5,625 nucleotides of DNA from positions 1 to 5,625 of the forward strand of contig JAITDR010000200.1 of the NCBI GenBank assembly GCA_031282465.1, written 5' to 3'. The DNA comes from Desulfovibrio sp. (lineage in GTDB: Bacteria; Desulfobacterota; Desulfovibrionia; Desulfovibrionales; Desulfovibrionaceae). A model generated the notes under the pieces. It was not told where the DNA came from and searched no databases. It worked only from the letters and a program-made list of their open reading frames with translations. The stretch's first letter is position 1, and each line of letters opens with the position of its first letter. Position numbers and translations under genes: made by a program. Positions 1-5,625 of the stretch are shown piece after piece.

Positions 1-1188
1 GGCACACCGTACAGCGCCTCCGCAACCAGACTGATGCTCCTCGGCTCCGGAGAACTCGGACGCGAGGTCGCGATTGAAGCCGTCCGCCTGGGACTGGAAG
101 TCATCGCCGTAGACCGTTACGCCGGCGCACCGGCCATGCAGGTCGCGCAGCACAGCCGCGTCGTCTCCATGCTCGACGGCCGCGCCCTGCGCGCCCTCAT
201 CGAAAAAGAACGGCCCGCATACATCGTCCCGGAAATCGAAGCCGTCGCCACGGAAACTCTGGAAGAACTGGAACGGGAAGGCTTCAACGTAACGCCCTCG
301 GCAAGAGCCGTCCGCCTGACCATGAACCGCGAAGGCATCCGCAGGCTGGCAGCCGAAGAACTCGGCCTGCTCACTTCCCCCTACCGCTTTGCCGGCGATT
401 TCACGGAGTTTACGGAAGCCGTCCATGCTGTGGGCATGCCCTGTGTAGTCAAGCCGGTGATGAGTTCCTCCGGCAAAGGGCAAAGCGTGCTGCGCGTCCC
501 AGCCGGGCTCGAGCAGGCTTGGCAATACGCACAGGAAGGCGCGCGCGGCGGCAGAGGGCGCGTCATCATTGAAGGCTTCATTGATTTTGACTATGAAATC
601 ACACTGCTGACCGTGCGCCACGCCGCAGGCACGACCTTTTGCGAACCCATAGGTCATTATCAGGAAGACGGCGACTACCGCAGCTCCCGGCAACCGCAGC
701 CCATGAGCCCGGAAGCCCTCGCCGCCGCAAGGGAGACAGCGGAACGCGTGACTTCCGCTTTGGGCGGACGCGGCATTTTCGGAGTCGAATTGTTCGTGAA
801 GAAGGCCAGAGACGGAGCAAAAGACACGGTCTATTTCAGCGAAGTTTCTCCCAGACCGCATGATACAGGGTTTGTGACCTGCATTTCCCAGAACCTTTCG
901 GAATTTGCGCTGCATGTCCGGGCGTTGCTCGGATTGCCCGTTCCTGCCGTCCGGTGCTGCGGCCCGGCGGCATCGGCCGTCATCCTGCCCCACGGGCACA
1001 GCAACAAACCCGTCTACTGCGACTTGGACACAGCTCTGCGCGAACCGGACACCACACTCATGCTTTTCGGGAAACCGGAAATTGCCGGCCGCAGACGCAT
1101 GGGCGTCGCCCTGGCCCTCGGCGCGAGTCTTGAGGAGGCCGTCGCCAAGGCGCAGAAGGCGGCGGACGCCGTACAGGTCGCCATGTAG
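1..1188 (+). CDS. purT: Formate-dependent phosphoribosylglycinamide formyltransferase (GAR transformylase 2), 5' end cut by the window
   Basis: PurT is a cytosolic ATP-grasp enzyme that makes formyl-GAR from GAR, formate and ATP, the third step of purine synthesis, without folate. Residues are numbered from the Met at 34. The N-terminal [11 protein letters not shown] motif (2-12) and YIVPEIEA (63-70) supply the substrate-binding Glu7 and Glu67, equivalent to E. coli Glu22 and Glu82 from memory. [11 protein letters not shown] (140-150) is the ATP-grasp loop. Glu252, Glu270 and Asp277 (in SEVSPRPHD) match the Mg/ATP ligands. [10 protein letters not shown] (310-319) opens the C-terminal part. 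The Met at 34 is not the true start: the eleven codons before it read [11 protein letters not shown], which matches the conserved PurT N-terminus, so the gene begins a few codons outside the window. A loop near residues 256-265 is about six residues longer than in E. coli. The stop is TAG at 1186. The family call is near certain by motif; activity is inferred. Confidence 0.96.
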   Translation, partial: GTPYSASATRLMLLGSGELGREVAIEAVRLGLEVIAVDRYAGAPAMQVAQHSRVVSMLDGRALRALIEKERPAYIVPEIEAVATETLEELEREGFNVTPSARAVRLTMNREGIRRLAAEELGLLTSPYRFAGDFTEFTEAVHAVGMPCVVKPVMSSSGKGQSVLRVPAGLEQAWQYAQEGARGGRGRVIIEGFIDFDYEITLLTVRHAAGTTFCEPIGHYQEDGDYRSSRQPQPMSPEALAAARETAERVTSALGGRGIFGVELFVKKARDGAKDTVYFSEVSPRPHDTGFVTCISQNLSEFALHVRALLGLPVPAVRCCGPAASAVILPHGHSNKPVYCDLDTALREPDTTLMLFGKPEIAGRRRMGVALALGASLEEAVAKAQKAADAVQVAM

Positions 1189-1257
1189 CTTCGCCCGCCC
1201 GGCTTCGCCGGAAACTGCCCGCACAATCTCCCTAAAAGTGTGAAATTTCAAACCACA

Positions 1258-1264
1258 AAGGAAG
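1258..1264 (+). promoter_or_regulatory. Ribosome binding site that decides the ilvD start
   Basis: AAGGAAG lies five bases before the ATG at 1270, a normal Shine-Dalgarno spacing. The in-frame GTG at 1240, which would add ten residues, has only CCTAAAA upstream. The extra residues would also precede the usual IlvD N-terminus, which leads quickly into the EKAPHRSLL segment. The ATG at 1270 is therefore preferred. Confidence 0.7.
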
Positions 1265-1269
1265 TTTTG

Positions 1270-2952
1270 ATGAAAGCTCAACGCAGCCTGCGCATGACGC
1301 AGGGACCGGAAAAGGCCCCGCACCGTTCGCTCCTTTATGCTCTCGGCCTGACCGGGGAGGAGATCCGCCGTCCTCTGGTCGGCGTGGTCAACAGTTTCAA
1401 CGAAGTCGTGCCCGGCCATCTGCACCTGCGGACCCTTGCCGATGCGGTCAAGGCCGGCGTGCGCGACGCCGGCGGCACACCTCTTGAGTTTCCGGCCATA
1501 GCGGTATGCGACGGTCTGGCGATGAACCATGAAGGCATGAAGTTTTCCCTGCCGAGCAGAGAAATCATCGCCGATTCCGTGGAAATCATGGCCACCGCCC
1601 ATCCCTTCGACGCCCTGGTGTTGATCCCGAACTGTGACAAAACCGTGCCGGGCATGCTCATGGCCATGCTGCGCCTGAACATTCCGGCGGTGCTGGTCAG
1701 CGGCGGACCCATGCTCGCCGGCGCGCCTCTGCCGGGTCGCGGGCGGAGCGACCTGATCAGCGTGTTTGAAGGCGTCGGTCGGGCGCGTGTGGGGGCCGTC
1801 AGCCTGGACGAACTTGAGGAAATGGCGGAAAACGCCTGCCCCGGCTGCGGCTCATGCGCCGGCATGTACACCGCCAACACCATGAACTGTCTGGCCGAGG
1901 CCATAGGATTGGCCTTGCCGGGCAACGGCACCGTTCCGGCCGTGTCCGCGGACCGCATCCGCCTGGCCAAGCGCGCCGGGGTCCAAGTCATGACCCTTCT
2001 CGAAAAACACCTCACGCCCCGCGACATCGTGACGGACAAGTCCGTTGCCAACGCCGCCGCAGTGGACATGGCCCTCGGCGGGTCGTCCAACACCGTTCTG
2101 CACCTGCCCGCAATTTTCCGCGAGGCCGGGCTGGGTCTTTCACTGGACATGTTCGACGCCGTCAGCCGCAAGACGCCTAACCTGTGCAAGCTCTCCCCGG
2201 CGGGGCTTCCGCATATCCAGGACCTGCACGAGGCCGGCGGCATCCCCGCTGTGATGGCCGAACTGTCGGCGGGCGGGCTGCTGCACGGCGACGCCCTGAC
2301 CGTCACCGGCCTGAGCGTCGCTGAAAACCTGAAAGCCTTGAAAGCCGCCGTCAAAAATCCGGAAGTTATTCGTCCGTTGTCCGATCCGCATTTCCCGGAA
2401 GGCGGCATTGCGATACTCAAGGGAACGCTGGCCCCGGAAGGCGCGGTGGTCAAGCAGTTCGCCGTGTTGCCCTCCATGATGCGGCGCACGGTCACGGCCA
2501 GGGTGTTCGATTCCGAGGAAGACGCGACTGCCGCAATACTGGGCGGCAGAATCAAAGCCGGCGACTGTGTGGTGGTGCGCTATGAAGGGCCGCGGGGCGG
2601 GCCGGGCATGCGTGAAATGCTTACCCCGACGTCGGCCATAGCGGGCATGGGATTGGACGGCGATGTGGCCCTTGTCACCGACGGACGCTTTTCCGGCGGA
2701 TCGCGCGGCGCGGCCGTGGGACACGTCTCCCCTGAGGCTGCGGACGGCGGCGTAATCGGCGTGGTGCGCGACGGGGACGGAATCCTCATAGACATCCCCG
2801 GCCGGCGTCTGGACCTGCTGGTGAGCGACGAGGAGATACATGCGCGTTTCAAGACCCTCAAAGCCCCGCACAAACCGATAGAATCTCCCCTGCTCCGCCG
2901 CTACGCCCGGCAAGTCGGCTCGGCGTCGACCGGCGCGGTGTTCAGAGACTGA
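1270..2952 (+). CDS. ilvD: Dihydroxy-acid dehydratase
   Basis: IlvD converts 2,3-dihydroxyisovalerate and 2,3-dihydroxy-3-methylvalerate to the 2-keto acids that lead to valine, leucine and isoleucine (and pantothenate), using an iron-sulfur cluster and Mg. The 560-residue product is full length for the IlvD/Edd family. Visible motifs, numbered from 1270, are EKAPHRSLL (14-22), [12 protein letters not shown] (79-90), [19 protein letters not shown] (119-137, with Cys122, Asp123 and Lys124), [19 protein letters not shown] (189-207, with Cys196 as expected cluster ligand), [20 protein letters not shown] (255-274), GGPGMREM (443-450), [11 protein letters not shown] (470-480, with the catalytic-type Ser475) and the terminal [22 protein letters not shown] (47-50) replaces the PCN motif of [2Fe-2S] family members, as in the E. 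coli enzyme; a [4Fe-4S], oxygen-labile cluster is inferred. Edd (6-phosphogluconate dehydratase) is unlikely given the close match to IlvD throughout. trmI follows after ten bases. Confidence 0.97.
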   Translation: MKAQRSLRMTQGPEKAPHRSLLYALGLTGEEIRRPLVGVVNSFNEVVPGHLHLRTLADAVKAGVRDAGGTPLEFPAIAVCDGLAMNHEGMKFSLPSREIIADSVEIMATAHPFDALVLIPNCDKTVPGMLMAMLRLNIPAVLVSGGPMLAGAPLPGRGRSDLISVFEGVGRARVGAVSLDELEEMAENACPGCGSCAGMYTANTMNCLAEAIGLALPGNGTVPAVSADRIRLAKRAGVQVMTLLEKHLTPRDIVTDKSVANAAAVDMALGGSSNTVLHLPAIFREAGLGLSLDMFDAVSRKTPNLCKLSPAGLPHIQDLHEAGGIPAVMAELSAGGLLHGDALTVTGLSVAENLKALKAAVKNPEVIRPLSDPHFPEGGIAILKGTLAPEGAVVKQFAVLPSMMRRTVTARVFDSEEDATAAILGGRIKAGDCVVVRYEGPRGGPGMREMLTPTSAIAGMGLDGDVALVTDGRFSGGSRGAAVGHVSPEAADGGVIGVVRDGDGILIDIPGRRLDLLVSDEEIHARFKTLKAPHKPIESPLLRRYARQVGSASTGAVFRD

Positions 2953-2962
2953 CGAGACGATT

Positions 2963-3856
2963 GTGCCCGCTTACGGCGAACTGTTCATCCTTGTCCCGCC
3001 CGGCGGGCGGCGCAGCCTGCGCCGTCTTGTGCCGGGTCAGGATATCCACGGCAACGACGGGGTCATCCCGGCCGCATTGCTGGCCGAGACGCCTTTCGGC
3101 ACGGAAGTCGCTACCCTCAAGGGGGTTCCCTGCCGCGTTCTCAAGCCGTCCCTGTATGATTTGACGCGCGGCGTCAAACGCCGCACCCAGATTCTGTATC
3201 CCAAGGATATCGGCTACATCTGCATGCGCCTGGGCGTCGGCAACGGCAGCCGGGTCATCGAAGCCGGATCGGGGTCGGGGAGCATGACCCTGGCCCTTTC
3301 CTGGTTCAGCGGCGAGTCGGGAAAGGTATACAGTTACGAGGCGCGGCGGGAATTTTTCGAACTCTGCCGGCGCAACCTGGAATGGGCGGGTGTCGGCGGC
3401 AACGTCACCCAGTACGAGCGCGACATAGCCGAAGGCTTTGAACAGACGGATGCCGACGCTCTGTTTCTGGACCTGCGCGAACCGTGGCTGTACCTGGACC
3501 AATCCCTTGACGCCGTCAAAGGGGGCGGACTTTTCGCTTTCCTGCTCCCCACGGCCGAACAGGTATCCACGCTGCTCAGAGGCATGGAAACACGCGATTT
3601 CGACGATGTGGAAGTTGAGGAAGTGCTTGTGCGCCCCTGGAAAGCTGTGGCCGACCGTCTGCGTCCGGCGGACCGCATGACGGCGCATACGGGGTTTCTT
3701 ATTTTCGCCCGCAAGCAGAAACGCTCGCGCGCCTTTGAAGAGATGAAACCGGCCGGCACGCGCGAACGCAAACAGCGCCGGGCGCTGGAAGAACGCCTGC
3801 GCGAAGCCGACGGAGTCTACAGTGCCGACGATTCCGAGCGGGACAATGGGGATTAG
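2963..3856 (+). CDS. trmI: tRNA (adenine-58-N1)-methyltransferase, TrmI/GCD14 family
   Basis: TrmI transfers a methyl group from S-adenosylmethionine to N1 of A58 in the tRNA T-loop, usually as a homotetramer. The 297-residue protein starts with a small N-terminal beta domain (about 1-65). KRRTQILYPKDIGYI (72-86) is the family signature before the Rossmann domain. VIEAGSGSGSMT (98-109) is SAM motif I, Glu126 in YSYEARRE follows strand 2, and LFLDLREPW (167-175) holds the expected catalytic Asp170. HTGFLIFARK (242-251) closes the fold. Residues from about 251 form a basic and acidic, probably helical tail (KQKRSRAFEE..., RERKQRRALEERLRE) that I do not expect in the shorter Thermus-type enzyme. 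The start is GTG, ten bases after the ilvD stop, with only a weak purine stretch (GACGAGA) upstream, which suggests translational coupling to ilvD. Family assignment is strong; site specificity (A58 alone, or also A57 as in archaea) cannot be read from sequence. Confidence 0.9.
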   Translation: MPAYGELFILVPPGGRRSLRRLVPGQDIHGNDGVIPAALLAETPFGTEVATLKGVPCRVLKPSLYDLTRGVKRRTQILYPKDIGYICMRLGVGNGSRVIEAGSGSGSMTLALSWFSGESGKVYSYEARREFFELCRRNLEWAGVGGNVTQYERDIAEGFEQTDADALFLDLREPWLYLDQSLDAVKGGGLFAFLLPTAEQVSTLLRGMETRDFDDVEVEEVLVRPWKAVADRLRPADRMTAHTGFLIFARKQKRSRAFEEMKPAGTRERKQRRALEERLREADGVYSADDSERDNGD

Positions 3857-3904
3857 TGCTGATTTATATGCCTCCGGCGTCGGCCTGAGCAGGCGCAAGG
3901 CCGA
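3857..3904 (+). repeat. Intergenic repeat, copy 1 (short form)
   Basis: This 48-base unit directly after trmI consists of part A (3857-3878, TGATTTATATGCCTCCGGC with three bases before it) joined directly to part B (3879-3904, starting GTCGGCCTGAGCAGG). Part A recurs at 3922-3943 with 20 of 22 bases identical. Part B recurs at 3986-4011 with 20 of 26 identical. In the second copy the two parts are separated by 42 bases containing a hairpin. Copy 1 looks like a derivative that lost the hairpin, possibly through the CCGG sequences at each side. The identities were counted by eye. Confidence 0.75.
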
Positions 3905-3921
3905 ACATTAGAGGCTTGCAA

Positions 3922-4011
3922 TGTTGATTTATTTGCCTCCGGCAGCCGGGGGAAATGATTTCCCCCGGACCCCCTCATCGCCGGGGTCGGCCTGAACCGG
4001 TGTAAAGTCGA
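3922..4011 (+). repeat. Intergenic repeat, copy 2 (long form with central hairpin)
   Basis: This 90-base unit has the same order as the copy at 3857-3904: part A (3922-3943), a 42-base centre (3944-3985) with a perfect hairpin, then part B (3986-4011). The B part differs from copy 1 mainly by C/T and G/A changes, as expected for an old duplication. The GCCTCCGGC followed by a G-run, a short loop, a C-run and ACCCCC resembles intergenic hairpin sequences I associate with Desulfovibrio genomes; this is from memory and was not searched. Confidence 0.7.
3946..3968 (+). terminator. Perfect 10-bp hairpin, possible transcription terminator after trmI
   Basis: CCGGGGGAAA (3946-3955), loop TGA (3956-3958), then TTTCCCCCGG (3959-3968) pair without mismatch. 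It lies 90 bases past the trmI stop and 123 before the mnmE start, so it is placed to end an ilvD-trmI transcript. No T-run follows on either strand (ACCCCCTC on +), so it is not a classic intrinsic terminator. It may instead stabilise the 3' end or be part of a repeated intergenic element. Confidence 0.45.
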
Positions 4012-4022
4012 TGATCTCCCGG

Positions 4023-4044
4023 TCGGCCCTGCGCTTGCTCAGGC
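4023..4044 (-). repeat. Third, inverted copy of repeat part B
   Basis: The reverse complement of this 22-base stretch (starting GCCTGAGCAAGCGCAGGG) matches 3883-3904 at 20 of 22 positions. The two stretches thus form inverted repeats enclosing 118 bases. It also pairs imperfectly with the nearer direct copy at 3986-4011. No target-site duplication is visible outside the two ends (TCG to the left, GAT to the right). Confidence 0.7.
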
Positions 4045-4090
4045 GATTCTTCTCATCATGCATTTTTAGGTGATTCTGCGTATCAGAACC

Positions 4091-5625
4091 ATGCACGGGG
4101 CAGACGAACACTCCACCATAGCGGCCATAGCGACGCCGCCGGGCCGCGGCGGCATAGCCGTGCTGCGCCTGAGCGGGCCGGACGCGCTCGCCGTACTCAG
4201 GCGGCTTTTCGCTCCTGCGCGGAGCCGGGCAGGCGGTACCCCTGCGCAGAGCGGCGCGCGCGATACAACGGCGCCAAACGAGGCAGTCGCTCTTTCGACG
4301 CGGAGCAGCGCCGGCGCTCTTTCAGCGCGGGACGGAGCAGACAATCTCTCGGAACAAGGCGGGGCGGAGGCCCCTGCGGCTGTGCGATGCGGCGCCGGTT
4401 TTGTCTTTCAGCCGCGCCGCCTGCACTACGGACGCGTCCTGGACGGCCGGGGGGAAATTCTGGACGAGGCGCTGGCCGTGTACATGCCGGGGCCGGCCTC
4501 GGCAACGGGTGACGACGTCGGAGAACTGCACTGCCACGCCGGGCCGGGGATCTGCGCCGCCCTGCTGGAAGCGGCGGTCGCGGCCGGAGCCGTGCCCGCC
4601 GGGCCTGGGGACTTCACCCGGCGCGCTTTTCTGAACGGCCGCCTGGATTTGACCCAGGCCGAAGCCGTCGCCGAGTTGTGCGACGCCCGCACCGGCGCGG
4701 GGGCACGTCTGGCCGCCGCCAAGCTCGGCGGGGCGCTGGGACGGGAAACAGCGCGCTTGCGCGTCGCTCTGGACGACCTGCGCCTGCAATGCGTGCTTGA
4801 TGCCGATTTTCCAGAGGAAGAAGCGGAACACCTGGGGGAAGCAGCGTTCAGGCAGCGGATTGACGACTGCGCATCTACGTTGCGTCGCCTGCTCTCGGCA
4901 TACGAACGGGCGCGTTTCTGGCGCGAAGGAGCGTCCGCCGTGCTGGTCGGGCGCGTCAACGCGGGGAAATCCAGTCTTCTGAACGCCCTGCTCGGACGAG
5001 AGCGGGCCATCGTGTCCGAAGCGCCGGGGACTACGCGTGATTATCTGGAAGAATCACTGAATCTGGGCGGGCTGGAAGTACGGCTGGCCGACACTGCGGG
5101 CCTGCGCGCAGGCGGCGGAACTGTGGAATCGGAAGGCATGCGCCGGGCCGGCGCCTTGGCGGAGCAGGCAGACCTCGTCATCTTCGTCAAAGACGTACGT
5201 GATGTGGTGAATCCTGAAGCGTCGGATGTCTTGGATCCCGCCCGCTCTGGAAATGCAGTCGTTTCAGAAGAGCGGACGCCGCCTTCCCGCACCGGGCAAA
5301 TCCGCGCCCGCGCAGGAGAAGACCATCCGCCTCGCGCTACGGACACCGAACGTCTCTCCCGGCAACACAGTCCTTGCGGAGTACTGGAAAGCGTTTCCGA
5401 AGGAGGGGAAAGGCCGCCGTGCCCGAACAATTTCGGAGAAGCGACGCTGTACCCGGAAGAAAAGGATTTTCTACGCCTGCATCGTGAGCGCTGCAGGCGC
5501 GGCGGGCTGATCGCGGTCTTGAACAAAATCGACACCCTGCCCGGCCCGGAAGCCGTGCGCAGGGCATTGAAAGAGTTTTCCGCAGTTCTGACCGATGTTA
5601 TAGGCGAATACCCGCCGGATACCGA
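4091..5625 (+). CDS. mnmE: tRNA uridine-5-carboxymethylaminomethyl(34) synthesis GTPase MnmE, 3' end cut by the window
   Basis: MnmE works with MnmG to modify the wobble uridine U34 of several tRNAs, using a folate one-carbon unit and K+-stimulated GTP hydrolysis. The frame is open for 511 codons to the window edge. TIAAIATPPGRGGIAVLRLSG (9-29) is the N-terminal folate-binding domain start. It continues at LHYGRVLDGRGEILDEALA (111-129), GPASATGDDVGELHCHAGP (134-152) and GDFTRRAFLNGRLDLTQAEA (173-192). The G domain has GRVNAGKSS (287-295, K+-loop Asn290), GTTRD (313-317), DTAGL (334-338), VESEG with Glu346 matching catalytic Glu282 of E. coli, and NKID (478-481). The C-terminal helices and the CIGK cysteine lie beyond the window. 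Two insertions, about 45-100 and 375-455, make the expected total about 610 residues against 454 in E. coli. The ATG at 4091 is chosen because it places the family N-terminus correctly; no Shine-Dalgarno is visible before it or before the in-frame GTG at 4070. Confidence 0.95.
   Translation, partial: MHGADEHSTIAAIATPPGRGGIAVLRLSGPDALAVLRRLFAPARSRAGGTPAQSGARDTTAPNEAVALSTRSSAGALSARDGADNLSEQGGAEAPAAVRCGAGFVFQPRRLHYGRVLDGRGEILDEALAVYMPGPASATGDDVGELHCHAGPGICAALLEAAVAAGAVPAGPGDFTRRAFLNGRLDLTQAEAVAELCDARTGAGARLAAAKLGGALGRETARLRVALDDLRLQCVLDADFPEEEAEHLGEAAFRQRIDDCASTLRRLLSAYERARFWREGASAVLVGRVNAGKSSLLNALLGRERAIVSEAPGTTRDYLEESLNLGGLEVRLADTAGLRAGGGTVESEGMRRAGALAEQADLVIFVKDVRDVVNPEASDVLDPARSGNAVVSEERTPPSRTGQIRARAGEDHPPRATDTERLSRQHSPCGVLESVSEGGERPPCPNNFGEATLYPEEKDFLRLHRERCRRGGLIAVLNKIDTLPGPEAVRRALKEFSAVLTDVIGEYPPDT
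4289..4340 (+). repeat. Imperfect tandem repeat inside the first mnmE insertion
   Basis: GCTCTTTCGACGCGGAGCAG (4289-4308) recurs 27 bases later as GCTCTTTCAGCGCGGGACGGAGCAG in two parts (GCTCTTTC at 4316-4323, GGAGCAG at 4334-4340). Both lie in the mnmE frame and give the related peptides ALSTRSSAG and ALSARDGAD (about residues 67-75 and 76-84). The period of 27 keeps the frame, so the insertion may have grown in part by in-frame tandem duplication. Confidence 0.5.

Noticed and set aside
1199..1211. Short hairpin CCGGC-TTC-GCCGG after purT as a terminator
   Set aside because: The stem is only five pairs and no T-run follows; such a hairpin is easily found by chance in GC-rich DNA.
1335..2555. 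Long minus-strand open frame (406 codons) opposite ilvD
   Set aside because: It is fully antisense to a clear IlvD, its translation has no recognisable motif, and such frames are common opposite GC-rich genes.
2942..3898. Minus-strand open frame (318 codons) covering all of trmI
   Set aside because: The + strand frame carries the SAM-binding and catalytic motifs of TrmI, while the antisense translation shows no family features.
3857..4044. CRISPR array or tandem attachment sites
   Set aside because: Only two or three diverged repeats of unequal spacing, one of them inverted, and no cas, integrase or tRNA gene is nearby.
4036..4064. Possible promoter for mnmE (TTGCTC with ATGCAT 17 bases later)
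   Set aside because: The -10 match is poor and the -35 falls inside the inverted repeat; not enough to call.
4322..5010. Overlapping minus-strand frames (169 and 194 codons) opposite mnmE
   Set aside because: They are shadows of the MnmE frame; their translations are Arg/Ala/Pro-rich without motifs.
5226..5510. Second + strand frame across the G-domain insertion of mnmE, considered as a sign of frameshift
   Set aside because: The MnmE frame itself is open from 4091 to the end and reaches NKID at 5522-5533 without any change of frame, so no frameshift is needed.

Overview
The window is about 5.6 kb of GC-rich DNA, and all four recognisable genes lie on the + strand. The proteins resemble those of the sulfate-reducing Desulfovibrionaceae (Desulfovibrio and relatives): a formate-dependent PurT, an IlvD without the first cysteine of the [2Fe-2S] subclass, and a stand-alone bacterial TrmI. 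The intergenic sequence also carries a 'GCCTCCGGC' plus C/G-run hairpin of a kind I associate with Desulfovibrio intergenic regions. This taxonomic placement is inference from sequence character, not from a search.

Layout. Positions 1-1188 hold purT, whose first few codons lie before the window. Positions 1189-1269 are a short AT-richer gap with a good ribosome binding site for ilvD. ilvD runs 1270-2952, from an ATG that I prefer over an in-frame GTG at 1240. Ten bases later trmI (tRNA m1A58 methyltransferase) runs 2963-3856 from a GTG start, and it is probably co-transcribed and translationally coupled with ilvD. Positions 3857-4090 are a 234-bp intergenic region built of repeats: a duplicated unit, a third inverted copy of part of it, and a perfect 10-bp hairpin that may act as a terminator. 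mnmE (tRNA modification GTPase) starts at 4091 and stays open to the window end, where it is cut before its C-terminus.

How the genes fit together. The set is housekeeping: one purine synthesis step, one branched-chain amino acid synthesis step and two tRNA modification enzymes (A58 in the T-loop, U34 in the anticodon). Nothing points to one dedicated pathway. PurT fits an organism with abundant formate, and the inferred oxygen-labile type of IlvD fits an anaerobe.

Unusual points. MnmE carries two long non-conserved insertions: about 55 residues near the N-terminus, and about 80 residues inside the G domain between the G3 and G4 motifs. All catalytic G motifs are retained. The trmI-mnmE intergenic region has a layered repeat structure. 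I see no defence system, mobile-element gene, CRISPR array, rRNA or tRNA gene, and no convincing new multi-gene system.
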